Source: Streptomyces sp. CB02414 (GTDB lineage Bacteria; Actinomycetota; Actinomycetes; Streptomycetales; Streptomycetaceae). Taken from it: 64,000 nt of DNA. Shown here in pieces: positions 15,861 through 24,186 of this stretch. Position numbers and translations under genes: made by a program. Each line of letters begins with the position of its first letter. The stretch's first letter is position 1. The notes beneath the pieces are model-generated. The model had not been told where the DNA came from, searched no databases, and saw only the letters and a program-made list of their open reading frames with translations. The DNA is taken from contig NZ_LIPF01000007.1 of NCBI RefSeq assembly GCF_001905385.1, forward strand, positions 551,731 to 615,730, given 5' to 3'.

Positions 15861-16904
15861 TCAGGACTCGCGACGGGTCATCGACCGGGCGACGTCGTGC
15901 AGTTGGCGGTAGGCGTCCGCGGTGGGACGCGCCAGCGACAGGGAGCGCAGTGCGGCCGCCGTCTGGCGGCGGGCCTCCTCCTCGGCCGCCTGCCGTCCGC
16001 CGGCCTCCTCCACCAGGTGACGCGCCAGGTCGACGTCGTCCTCCGTCAGCGGGTGCGGTGCCCGGTACAGCTCGCGCAGCCGCCCGGCCGCGGCCCCCGG
16101 GGCGGCGAGGGCCGCGACCACGGGGAGGGACTTCTTGCGTGCGGCCAGGTCGGCGCCGACCGGTTTGCCGCTGCGCGCGGTGCGTCCCCAGATGCCGAGG
16201 ACGTCGTCCGCGCACTGGAAGGCCACGCCGAGGTGCCGGCCGAAGTCCCGCAGCCCGCCCACCCGGACGCTGTCCGCGCCCGCCAGCACACCGCCGAGTG
16301 CGCAGGCGCAGCCGATCAGGGCGCCGGTCTTGCCGGCGGCCATGGCCAGGTAGTCGGCGACCGTCACGTCGTGCGCCTTCTCGAAGGCGACGTCGTCGCT
16401 CTGCCCCTCCACCAGCTCCAGCAGGGCGCCCACGAGTTCCTGCACGGCCGCTCCGGCGCGGGCCTGCGGGGTCTGGGCCAGGGCGCGCATCGCGGCGACC
16501 AGCAGCGCGTCCCCGGTGAGCACGGCCGCGGGCGTGCCGAACAGGGACCAGGCGGCGGGCCGGTGCCGGCGCAGCGCGTCGCCGTCGATGACGTCGTCGT
16601 GCAGCAGGGTGAAGTCGTGCACCAGCTCCACCGCCACGGCGCCGGGCACCGCGTCCGACGGGCTGCCGCCGACGGCCACGGCCGACAGCAGGGTGAGCGC
16701 CGGGCGCACCACCTTGCCACCGCCGGACGCGGACGTACGGGGCTCGCCGTCGGCCTCGCACCACCCCCGGTGATACCTGGCCACCAGGCTCTCTGCGGCG
16801 GGCAGCGACTCGACCGCGGCCCGCAGGGCGGGCGACAGCACGTCGTCGACCCAGTCCAGCCGGGGAAAGGCGTCTGCCGGGGCCGAGTCGGTGATCTGCG
16901 ACAC
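15861..16904 (-). CDS. Polyprenyl (geranylgeranyl-type) diphosphate synthase
   Basis: A 347-residue trans-prenyltransferase of the IspA/CrtE family. The first aspartate-rich motif is LLHDDVIDGD (D103-D107) and the second is FQCADDVLGIWG (D233, D234). The conserved GGGKVVRPAL and GKTGALIGCACALGG segments are also present. Small residues before the first motif (HDFTL) favour a C15-C20 product, but this cannot be fixed by eye. GTG at 16904 has GAGGAG six bases upstream. It might serve as the crtE of the carotenoid pathway, feed the terpene synthase, or make a lipid exported by the ABC pair just downstream. Confidence 0.9.
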   Translation of the reverse strand: MSQITDSAPADAFPRLDWVDDVLSPALRAAVESLPAAESLVARYHRGWCEADGEPRTSASGGGKVVRPALTLLSAVAVGGSPSDAVPGAVAVELVHDFTLLHDDVIDGDALRRHRPAAWSLFGTPAAVLTGDALLVAAMRALAQTPQARAGAAVQELVGALLELVEGQSDDVAFEKAHDVTVADYLAMAAGKTGALIGCACALGGVLAGADSVRVGGLRDFGRHLGVAFQCADDVLGIWGRTARSGKPVGADLAARKKSLPVVAALAAPGAAAGRLRELYRAPHPLTEDDVDLARHLVEEAGGRQAAEEEARRQTAAALRSLSLARPTADAYRQLHDVARSMTRRES

Positions 16905-17133
16905 GAACTACTCCTCGCGATGGGGACGTCAGGGGAGGTGAGCGGGGACCGGCGGCGCCTCGCACCGCGCCGGCCGCTCCGCCAGTCAATCGGCTGCCGC
17001 ACCGTGCGGGCCGAGTCCTGGCGCAGCACCCGGGGAAAGATCACCGAAGCAGCCCAGCTCCATGACCATGCACCCAGCCGACAATCACGCCGACCGCCCG
17101 CCACGACCGGGCGTGCCGCCGTACCGCCGTACG

Positions 17134-17170
17134 CCGTCCGCCCCGCCGCGGGATGCGACGGGGCGGACGG
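17134..17170. terminator. Hairpin terminator
   Basis: A 12-base perfect stem, CCGTCCGCCCCG with CGGGGCGGACGG, has a 13-base loop. It lies just beyond the end of the small zinc-type gene on the reverse strand. Confidence 0.7.
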
Positions 17171-17185
17171 TTCGCGGACGGTCCG

Positions 17186-17380
17186 TCAGCACGGCGTGGT
17201 TGCCATGAGCTTCTCGAAGGAAGCCATGCAGTCCGGGCAGTGGCGTGCCCGTTCGCCGTCGGATGCTTCGATACGTTCGCGGAGTTGCTCTCCGCACAGA
17301 GTGGCCGCTGCCTTCTTGGCCATCACGTGCCACACCAACGCTCCGCCCGCCTTCTCCGGGCCCACGCACATTTCGTACAT
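17186..17380 (-). CDS. Small putative zinc-binding protein
   Basis: A 64-residue protein. It carries a His in ALVWHVM, a Cys in AATLCG and a C-terminal RHCPDCMASF knuckle, so one His and three or four Cys could form a treble-clef-like zinc site. The ATG at 17380 has GGGAGG six bases upstream. The longer frame upstream lacks coding character. It is divergent from ctaD. The pattern recalls small Cys/His proteins common in Streptomyces genomes; no function is known to me. Confidence 0.75.
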   Translation of the reverse strand: MYEMCVGPEKAGGALVWHVMAKKAAATLCGEQLRERIEASDGERARHCPDCMASFEKLMATTPC

Positions 17381-17598
17381 GATCGGCCTCCCAGCCTGGA
17401 CGCCGCTGACACACTCCAGGAGACACCGGATCGGCCGCCACCAGTAGCGAGCGGGGGCCATTCGGGTGACGGCCGCGGCGTCCCTTCGGGGCGGCGACAC
17501 ACCCGGACGGATAGAAACGATCAGCCAATCGGCCCTACCTGGGTGGGTGCGTGACGTGGCGTCGACGCATGCGGCCGGGGGTCGGCTGCTGTGGTCGG

Positions 17599-19314
17599 AT
17601 GGCGACACAGACCGAACCGATCGCTCCGGTCCCGGCGGCGCGACGCCGCCACAGAGGGCGGGTGGTCATCTCCTGGCTCACCACGACCGACCACAAGCGC
17701 ATCGGCCACCTCTACCTCATCACGTCCTTCGCGTTCTTCCTGATCGCGGGAGCGCTGGCGATGCTCGTCCGGGCGGAACTGGCCCGCCCCGGGCTGCAAC
17801 TGCTCTCCAACGAGCAGTACAACCAGTCCTTCACGATGCACGGCACGATCATGCTCCTGCTGTTCGCCACCCCGACCTTCGCGGGATTCGCCAACGCGGT
17901 CATGCCGTTGCAGATCGGCTCCCCGGACGTGGCCTTCCCCAGGCTGAACATGCTGTCGTACTGGCTGTTCCTCTTCGGCGGCCTGATCGTCCTCGCGAGC
18001 TTCCTCACCCCGCAGGGCGCCGCGGACTTCGGCTGGACCGCCTACACACCGCTCAGCGGGCCCCTGCGTTCCCCGTACCTCGGCGCCGACCTGTGGATCA
18101 TGGGGCTGGCACTGTCGGGGTTCGGCACCATCCTGGGCGCGGTCAACTTCATCACCACCATCATCTGCATGCGCGCTCCCGGGCTGACCGTCTTCCGCAT
18201 GCCGATCTTCGTGTGGAACGTGCTGCTGACGTCCGTCCTGGTACTGCTGGCCTTCCCGGTGCTGGCGGCAGCGCTGCTGGTGCTGGAAGCGGACCGGCAC
18301 TTCGGCGCGCACGTGTTCGACGCCGAGAACGGCGGGGCGATCCTGTGGCAGCACCTGTTCTGGTTCTTCGGCCATCCCGAGGTGTACATCCTCGCGCTGC
18401 CGTTCTTCGGGGTGGTCACCGAGATCATCCCGGTCTTCGCCCGCAAGCCGGTCTTCGGTTACATGGGGCTGGTCGGTGCGACCATCGCCATCGCTGGGCT
18501 GTCGGCCACCGTCTGGGCGCACCACATGTTCGCCACCGGTGCCGTGCTGCTGCCGTTCTTCTCCTTCCTGACGTATCTCATCGCCGTCCCCACGGGCGTG
18601 AAGTTCTTCAACTGGATCGGCACGATGTGGCGGGGGTCGCTGTCCTTCGAACCGCCGATGCTGTGGGCGGCCGGGTTCCTGGTGACGTTCCTCTTCGGCG
18701 GACTGACCGGGGTGATCCTCGGCTCCCCGCCCCTGGACTGGCACGTCACCGACTCCTACTTCGTCGTCGCGCACTTCCACTACGTCCTGTTCGGCACCAT
18801 CGTGTTCGCGATGTTCGGCGGCTTCAGCTTCTGGTGGCCGAAGATGACGGGCCGCATGCTCGACCACCGGCTGGAGAAACTGCACTTCTGGACGCTCTTC
18901 GTCGGCTTCCACACCACGTTCCTGGTGCAGCACTGGCTCGGTGTGGAGGGCATGCCGCGCCGGTACGCGGACTATCTGGCCGCCGACGGCTTCACGGCCC
19001 TGAACACCGTCTCCTCGGTCGGCGCCTTCCTGCTGGGGCTGTCGACGCTGCCGTTCCTCTACAACGTCTGGAAGACCGCCAGGTACGGGCGGCCGGTCGG
19101 GGTCGACGACCCCTGGGGGTACGGGCGTTCACTGGAGTGGGCCACGTCCTGTCCCCCGCCGCGCCACAACTTCCACGCGCTGCCCCGGGTGCGTTCCGAG
19201 TCGCCGGCCTTCGACCTGAACCATCCTGAACTCGTCCGGCTCGACCAGGCCGAGCAGACGGGGCGGCGCGACGCGGTGGAGCCGGGCCGGGGGCACAAGG
19301 GCGCCCGCTCGTGA
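17599..19314 (+). CDS. ctaD: Cytochrome c oxidase subunit I (aa3-type), second copy without its operon
   Basis: A 571-residue heme-copper oxidase subunit with 12 membrane segments. The family ligands are all visible: low-spin heme His in FTMHGTIM, CuB His and cross-linked Tyr in WFFGHPEVYI, the CuB pair in WAHHMF, and heme a3/a ligands in VAHFHYVLFG. It would reduce oxygen at the cytoplasmic membrane. The ATG at 17599 (MATQTEP) was preferred because the upstream residues look non-coding, though the ribosome site is weak. None of ctaC, ctaE or ctaF is adjacent, so this is probably a paralogue that borrows subunits from the main cluster. Confidence 0.93.
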   Translation: MATQTEPIAPVPAARRRHRGRVVISWLTTTDHKRIGHLYLITSFAFFLIAGALAMLVRAELARPGLQLLSNEQYNQSFTMHGTIMLLLFATPTFAGFANAVMPLQIGSPDVAFPRLNMLSYWLFLFGGLIVLASFLTPQGAADFGWTAYTPLSGPLRSPYLGADLWIMGLALSGFGTILGAVNFITTIICMRAPGLTVFRMPIFVWNVLLTSVLVLLAFPVLAAALLVLEADRHFGAHVFDAENGGAILWQHLFWFFGHPEVYILALPFFGVVTEIIPVFARKPVFGYMGLVGATIAIAGLSATVWAHHMFATGAVLLPFFSFLTYLIAVPTGVKFFNWIGTMWRGSLSFEPPMLWAAGFLVTFLFGGLTGVILGSPPLDWHVTDSYFVVAHFHYVLFGTIVFAMFGGFSFWWPKMTGRMLDHRLEKLHFWTLFVGFHTTFLVQHWLGVEGMPRRYADYLAADGFTALNTVSSVGAFLLGLSTLPFLYNVWKTARYGRPVGVDDPWGYGRSLEWATSCPPPRHNFHALPRVRSESPAFDLNHPELVRLDQAEQTGRRDAVEPGRGHKGARS

Positions 19315-19323
19315 CGGACCGCG

Positions 19324-20565
19324 TCAGGGCGCCCGTACGCCGGTGACGGCGAAGCCGCTGCGCGGGCGGGTCGGGATGCGGCGCAGGGGGATGCGCAGGT
19401 CCTGGGCGGGGACCGTGTACTCCAGGCGGGCCAGCCGCACCGCCAGCGCCTCCAGCAGGCCCACGGTGAGGCGCTCGCCGGGGCAGCGGTGACCGGTGGC
19501 CGGATCGGCGCCGCCCTGCGGGACCAGTTCGTCGCGCTCGGGGGGCCGGCCGAGGAACCGTTCGGGCCGGAAGGCGTACGGGTCGCCCCACAGCTCCTCG
19601 TCGTGGTTCTGTCCGTAGACGTCCAGCAGCAGGATGCCGCCGGCCGGGACGGACTCGCCGTGCCAGGTGAGGTCGGTGACGGTCCGGCCGCCGAGGAACG
19701 GGGCGAAGGGGTAGAAGCGGCGGACCTCGTGCGCGAACGCCGTGGCGAACGCGCCGTCCCCGCCACGCAGCCGCTCCCGGTGGCCCGGCCAACGGTGCAG
19801 GGCGTGCGCGGAGAAGGCCACGAACCAGCTGACGGCGGCCGTGGGCCGCAGCACGTTCAGCAGTTCCACCGCGGCGGTCCGGGCATCCAGTGGGCCGTCG
19901 GTGCCGTCGCGGTGCCGGGCGACCCGTTCGAGCACCGAGCCGGCCGGGGCGGTGACCGTCCCGGACCGCACGTCCTCGATCAGCCGGGCCGTCCGGGCCT
20001 CCTGCCGGGACCGGGCCCGGCGGGCCCGCAGGTGGCGCGGTCCCGGGGTGGCGAAGCCGTCGACCATCGCGATCAGGTCCCGGGCGAGGGGCTCCGCGTC
20101 GACGGCTTCGTCGGGGAGCCCGGCCCAGCGGCAGACCCCGCGGGTGAGCACCACGGCCGCCTCGTCGAACAGGACGACGCGGGCGCGTCCGCTCCAGGCG
20201 GGCACGGCCTCGTCCCAGGCCTCGGTGACGTGCCGGGTGAGGCCGGCGACCCGGTCGGGGTCGAGCAGCGGCAGGAACAGTTCCTTGCGGGCACGGTGGG
20301 CGCCGCCGTCGAGGGTGTGCACCGCGCCTTGCCCGAACAGGGTGTCCAGCACGGGCGCGGGGACGGCGCCGTGCCGGCGGACGTGTGTCTCGTCGTAGAA
20401 GAAGCGCACGGCGTCCGGTCCGCGTACGGCGAGCGCGGGCCTGCCGAGCAGCCGGGTGCGCACCACGGAGCCGGCGCTCTCGCGCATCCGGTCGGGCAGC
20501 CAGGCGTACCCCTCGGTGAGCACGGCCAGGGTGCGGTCCATGAGCGGGCGTCGTCGTGCGTCCAT
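19324..20565 (-). CDS. Cytochrome P450, CYP152 (fatty-acid peroxygenase) type
   Basis: A 413-residue P450. The heme Cys is in ATGHRCPGERLTVG, and the ExxR region is replaced by the family form around FAHEVRRFYPFAPFLGG. The I-helix carries NVLRPTAAVSW, where an Arg-Pro replaces the usual acid-alcohol pair; that is the hallmark of CYP152 enzymes, which use hydrogen peroxide and the substrate carboxylate. The N-terminus LAVLTEGYAWLPDRM also fits. Predicted to hydroxylate or decarboxylate fatty acids. No redox-partner gene is nearby, consistent with a peroxygenase. ATG at 20565 or 20541; neither has a good ribosome site. Confidence 0.85.
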   Translation of the reverse strand: MDARRRPLMDRTLAVLTEGYAWLPDRMRESAGSVVRTRLLGRPALAVRGPDAVRFFYDETHVRRHGAVPAPVLDTLFGQGAVHTLDGGAHRARKELFLPLLDPDRVAGLTRHVTEAWDEAVPAWSGRARVVLFDEAAVVLTRGVCRWAGLPDEAVDAEPLARDLIAMVDGFATPGPRHLRARRARSRQEARTARLIEDVRSGTVTAPAGSVLERVARHRDGTDGPLDARTAAVELLNVLRPTAAVSWFVAFSAHALHRWPGHRERLRGGDGAFATAFAHEVRRFYPFAPFLGGRTVTDLTWHGESVPAGGILLLDVYGQNHDEELWGDPYAFRPERFLGRPPERDELVPQGGADPATGHRCPGERLTVGLLEALAVRLARLEYTVPAQDLRIPLRRIPTRPRSGFAVTGVRAP

Positions 20566-20718
20566 GGCCGGTGGGTGCCCCGGGCCGCGCCAGGGACACC
20601 TACGGCGTGGGCGGCCGGGTGAGGGTCCGAGGTCGGGGTACGCCGTCCTCCCACGGGGACCCGGAGCCGGGCGGCCCGGGCCCCGGCCCGTACTCCCGGA
20701 CAGGATCGGACCACCCTC

Positions 20719-21585
20719 ATGTCCCCGTCCACGCCTTCGTCCCCGGCCCAGAGCCCGGACGACTCCCTGCGGATCCACTTCGTCGGCAACGCGACGGTGC
20801 TGCTCCGCTACCGCGGGCTGAGCCTGCTCACCGATCCGAACTTCCTCCACCGCGGCGAGCGCGCGCACCTCGGGTACGGGCTGGTGAGCCGGCGCCTGAC
20901 CGAGCCCGCGCTGGACCCCGGCGAGTTGCCGGAGCTCGACGCCGTGGTGCTGTCGCACCTGCACGGCGACCACTGGGACCGCAGGGCCCGGCGGTCCCTG
21001 TCGCGGTCGCTGCCGATCGTCACCACCCCGCACGCCTCCCGCCGCTTGCAGGGCGTGCACGGGTTCCACCGTGCCGTAGGGCTGCGCACCTGGCAGGAGG
21101 AGACCGTGCGGCACGCGGACGCGCAGGTGCGGATCACCTCGCTGCCCGGTCGGCACGCCGGGCACCCGGTGCTGCGGCGCCTGCTGCCGCCGGTGATGGG
21201 CAGTCTGCTGGAGTTCGGCCCGGCCGCGGGTCCCCCACGGCACCGGCTCTACGTCTCCGGCGACACCCTGCTCTTCGACGGCCTGGACGAGATCGCCCGG
21301 CGCTTCCCGGGCCCGGACCTGGCGGTGCTGCACCTGGGCGGGACGACGCTGCCGGGCGGCTTCGTGGTGACCATGGACGGACGCCAGGGCGCGGAACTCG
21401 CCCGCCGTCTCGACCCGCGCCTGATCCTGCCGGTGCACTACGACGACTACTCCGTCTTCCGCTCACCGCTCGACGCCTTCCTCGCCGAGGCCGACCGGAA
21501 GGGGCTCGCCGACCGGCTCGTGCACTGCCGGCGCGGTCAGCGGGCCGTCCTGCGCCCGGACGGCGGCCCGCCCGTCGTGACGTGA
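20719..21585 (+). CDS. MBL-fold metal-dependent hydrolase
   Basis: A 288-residue metallo-beta-lactamase-fold protein of the UlaG/NAPE-PLD-like type. The metal motif is LSHLHGDHWD near residue 75, with further ligands in PGRHAG, SGDTLLFDG and the C-terminal PVHYDDY. The N-terminus IHFVGNATVLLRYRG is typical. These enzymes hydrolyse phosphoesters, lactones or N-acyl lipids; the substrate here is unknown. It is divergent from the CYP152 gene, so both might act on fatty-acid-derived compounds, which is inference. Confidence 0.85.
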   Translation: MSPSTPSSPAQSPDDSLRIHFVGNATVLLRYRGLSLLTDPNFLHRGERAHLGYGLVSRRLTEPALDPGELPELDAVVLSHLHGDHWDRRARRSLSRSLPIVTTPHASRRLQGVHGFHRAVGLRTWQEETVRHADAQVRITSLPGRHAGHPVLRRLLPPVMGSLLEFGPAAGPPRHRLYVSGDTLLFDGLDEIARRFPGPDLAVLHLGGTTLPGGFVVTMDGRQGAELARRLDPRLILPVHYDDYSVFRSPLDAFLAEADRKGLADRLVHCRRGQRAVLRPDGGPPVVT

Positions 21586-21947
21586 CGGCGAACCGGCGGG
21601 ACCGCTCGCGCAGCGTGTCGACCGTCTCGCCGACGTTCCTCGGCAGCGGGCCGGGCTGCCCGGCGGTGACCGGCCGGCCGGAGGGCGGTGTCGCGGCGGG
21701 CGTCGGGACCGCTCGGCCCGTCGGGTGCCGCGCTCCCTGACCGTCACCCGGAGGGCGCCGGTGCCGCACTCGGTCCGGTACCCGCGGTGGGAAACGGTGG
21801 GCGGCAGCGTCTCGCCGACGCACATCGGCAGCGGGTCCGGCTGCCCGGCGGTGACCGACCGGGCGGAGGGTGGCGTCGCGGCGGTCGCCGGGAACACGGC
21901 CACGGCGAGGGCGTACGCCCCGGCACGACCGCCACGGGCCGCCCGCG
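21586..21947. pseudogene. Degraded region with duplicated secreted-protein-like fragment
   Basis: No intact gene is visible. On the reverse strand one frame reads AYALAVAVFPATAATPPSAR, which looks like the end of a signal peptide, then QPDPLPMCVGETLPP and RTECGTGALRVTVRE before a stop. It has no start codon in a plausible place. A second, shorter copy of the same stretch (VTAGQPGPLPRNVGET) follows in another frame. The two copies are the 76-base direct repeats listed separately. I read this as a broken, partly duplicated gene for a small secreted protein. Confidence 0.45.
21624..21884. repeat. Pair of 76-base direct repeats (21624-21699 and 21809-21884)
   Basis: The two copies align without gaps, with nine mismatches by my count. 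Their offset of 185 bases is not a multiple of three, so any protein encoded by both is in different frames. Both contain CTGCCCGGCGGTGACCG and GTCTCGCCGACG. Confidence 0.8.
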
Positions 21948-22361
21948 TCAGCCGGCCGCGTTGTCGGTGCGCATCCGCACCTGTTCCTCCAGGCGCCGCA
22001 GGCTGCCGTCCAGGGCCTCGGCCACCGCGGGCTGCCCCGGGTCGTGGTCCTCGTCGAAGAACGACAGGTGCACCGTCACCTCGCTGGCCCCGCTGTCCAG
22101 TCCGGCGACCTGCAGCCAGCCGGCGTAGCTGCCCTGGTCGCGGGTGCCCCACTCGAGCCGCATCTGCTCGGGCCGGGCGCTCAGCAGCGCGGAGGTGTCC
22201 TGGTCGGTGCGGTCCTCGTGCACGGTGACGGCGGGCGGTTCCTCCGGCTCCACGTGCAGGTCCCGAGGGAGCCACGTGTCGAGTTGCCCGACGTTCGCGG
22301 CCTGGTCGAAGACCTGTTCGGGATGGGCCGGCATGGTGCGGGAACGCTCGTACTCGGTCAT
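21948..22361 (-). CDS. SRPBCC-family protein
   Basis: A 137-residue START-like fold protein. It opens TEYERSRTMPAHPEQVFDQA, the usual first strand and helix of SRPBCC proteins, continues with NVGQLDTWLP and a series of acidic strands (MRLEWG, VTVHLSFFDEDHD), and ends with a helix carrying RRLEEQVRMR. ATG at 22361 has GGAG upstream. Unlike the SRPBCC protein near the carotenoid genes, it is strongly acidic and stands alone. It is divergent from the GAF-PP2C gene. The ligand is unknown. Confidence 0.8.
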   Translation of the reverse strand: MTEYERSRTMPAHPEQVFDQAANVGQLDTWLPRDLHVEPEEPPAVTVHEDRTDQDTSALLSARPEQMRLEWGTRDQGSYAGWLQVAGLDSGASEVTVHLSFFDEDHDPGQPAVAEALDGSLRRLEEQVRMRTDNAAG

Positions 22362-22529
22362 GTGGCACCACTCCTCGGCGTTCGGGGGCCTACGACGGGA
22401 CGCGTGCCCCCTCTGCCGGGACCGAAGCGCTCGGCGGGTGACCGGCCCGCCGGGCGGGGCGGGGCGCGCGGTGCCAGACTGCTGGCAACGTGTCCCGTCC
22501 CGGCGGGTTCGTCGACGAGGGGAGACGAG

Positions 22530-23714
22530 GTGTCGACGTCAGAGGCGAGCGAGGCGCTCCTGCAGGAGTTCCTCGCCGATCCGGCCCATCTGACACTGGA
22601 CCTGGCCACCGCCGTGACCCGTTGCACCGAGGCCCTGGACCTCCAGCACGCCGTGGTCTACCTCGTCGACCTCCAGCAGCGGCACCTCGTGCCGCAGACC
22701 GACGTGGCACCCGTCATCCCCGTCGACGGCTCACTGGCCGGCTGGGCCTACCGGACGCAGGCGCTGCGCGTCGAGGAGTCCGAGACCGGCGGCGTCACGG
22801 CGTGGCTGCCCCTGCTCGACGGTGCCGAACGGCTCGGCGTGCTGGGGGTGCACACGCCGGCGCTCACCACCGCCACGCTGGTCCGCAGCCGGGCGCTGGC
22901 CTCGCTGCTGGCCATGATGATCACGTCCAAGAGGGCCTTCGAGGACTCGTTCGTCCGGCACACGCGCACCGAGCGGATGCACCTCACCTCCGAGCTGCTC
23001 CGTGCCTTCCTGCCGCCCCGCACCATCGGCAACTCGCACGTGGTGTCCACGGCCGTGCTGGAACCCGCCTACGAGCTCGGCGGCGACGCCTTCGACCACT
23101 CGCTCACTCAGACGAAGCTGCACGTGTCGGTCATCGACGCCATGGGGCACGACCTCGCCTCCGGACTGACGAGCGCGGTGGCACTGGCCGCCTGTCGCAA
23201 CGCGCGGCGCAACGGGGCCGACCTGCCCACGCTCGTGCGGTGCGTCGACGAGGCGCTGGCCGGGTGGCTGCCGGAGCAGTACTGCACCGCGGTCCTCGCC
23301 CAGCTGGAGTACGAGACCGGGCTGCTGCGGTGGAGCAACTGCGGTCACCCCGCGCCGCTGCTCATCCGCGGTGACCAGTTGATCGTCGACGCCCTGGAGC
23401 GGGAGGCCGACCCGCCGATGGGCGCGCCGGCCCAGCTGTCCCCCGAGCCGCGCCGGACGCACGAGATGCGGCTGGAGCCCGGCGACCGGGTCCTGCTGTA
23501 CACCGACGGGATCACCGAGGCGCGCACCCGGGAGGAGAAGCTGTTCGGGCTCGAACGGTTCGCGGACTACGTCATCCGGGCCACGGCGGGCGGCGAGCTG
23601 GCCCCGGAGACCTTGCGGCGGCTGATCCACTCGATCCTGGACTCGCAGTCCGGCGGGCAGCTGCGGGACGACGCGACGATCCTGATGTTCGAATGGCGGC
23701 CGCCGGCCCGCTGA
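22530..23714 (+). CDS. GAF-PP2C (SpoIIE-type) serine/threonine phosphatase
   Basis: A 394-residue protein. The N-terminal GAF-like sensor is at about residues 20-150 (VTRCTEALDLQHAVVYLVDL, VDGSLAGWAYRTQ). The PPM/SpoIIE phosphatase domain is at 175-390, with metal-binding Asp in ELGGDAFD, IDAMGHDLASGL, LLYTDGITEAR and the final LRDDATILMFEW. The family dephosphorylates anti-sigma antagonist proteins, so it probably takes part in a SigB-like partner-switching cascade; a sigma factor of that class lies at 57.9 kb. GTG at 22530 has GGGGAG upstream. No kinase domain is attached. Confidence 0.9.
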   Translation: MSTSEASEALLQEFLADPAHLTLDLATAVTRCTEALDLQHAVVYLVDLQQRHLVPQTDVAPVIPVDGSLAGWAYRTQALRVEESETGGVTAWLPLLDGAERLGVLGVHTPALTTATLVRSRALASLLAMMITSKRAFEDSFVRHTRTERMHLTSELLRAFLPPRTIGNSHVVSTAVLEPAYELGGDAFDHSLTQTKLHVSVIDAMGHDLASGLTSAVALAACRNARRNGADLPTLVRCVDEALAGWLPEQYCTAVLAQLEYETGLLRWSNCGHPAPLLIRGDQLIVDALEREADPPMGAPAQLSPEPRRTHEMRLEPGDRVLLYTDGITEARTREEKLFGLERFADYVIRATAGGELAPETLRRLIHSILDSQSGGQLRDDATILMFEWRPPAR

Positions 23715-23741
23715 AGTACCGCGGCGTTTCGGGCCGGGGCG

Positions 23742-24053
23742 TCACACCCGGTGCCCCCGCGCGCGCAGCCAGTCGTGCACGGTGTCCTTGTCGGCGGGGG
23801 TGATCCGGACGGGGCCTTCGACGTAGGGGCCCTCGTCCTGCGTGAATCCGGTGTCCGTGATCCTCGCCGTGACCCACGTGGCGAGGTCCTGGGCGGCCCG
23901 CTCGGACAGAGCGCCCTGTTCCCAGCCCGCGCGGGCCTCACGGGCCGCCGCACGGTCGTGGCGTTCGGTCTCCTCGAGCCACGCCGCCACCAGCCGTTCC
24001 ACGGTCCGCCGGTCGTCGGCCACGGTCCGCCGCTGCGCCTGTTTGTCGTTCAT
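23742..24053 (-). CDS. Hypothetical protein, 103 aa
   Basis: A polar, helical protein rich in Arg, Glu and Asp. It has two segments: an N-terminal amphipathic coiled region (TVADDRRTVERLVAAWLEET) and a C-terminal part ending HDWLRARGHRV. There is no signal peptide, membrane segment or cysteine. It is convergent with the GAF-PP2C gene. Coding is supported by composition and consistent third-position bias. I do not recognise the family. Confidence 0.65.
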   Translation of the reverse strand: MNDKQAQRRTVADDRRTVERLVAAWLEETERHDRAAAREARAGWEQGALSERAAQDLATWVTARITDTGFTQDEGPYVEGPVRITPADKDTVHDWLRARGHRV

Positions 24054-24186
24054 GCCGCCCGGGTTCCCCCGATCGCCCCGCCGCCACAGCCCCTAGGGCC
24101 GTCGTGTCGGCGGTGGCGCGCAGGGTACCCGCAGGGCCAGAGGACGACCGGTCCGCGACAGGCAGCAGCCCGGAGAGGGGACAGCG

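Noticed and set aside
15861..16904. Calling the polyprenyl diphosphate synthase crtE of the carotenoid cluster
   Set aside because: It is about 11 kb from crtU and sits with an ABC exporter; the carotenoid role is possible but not supported enough for the name.
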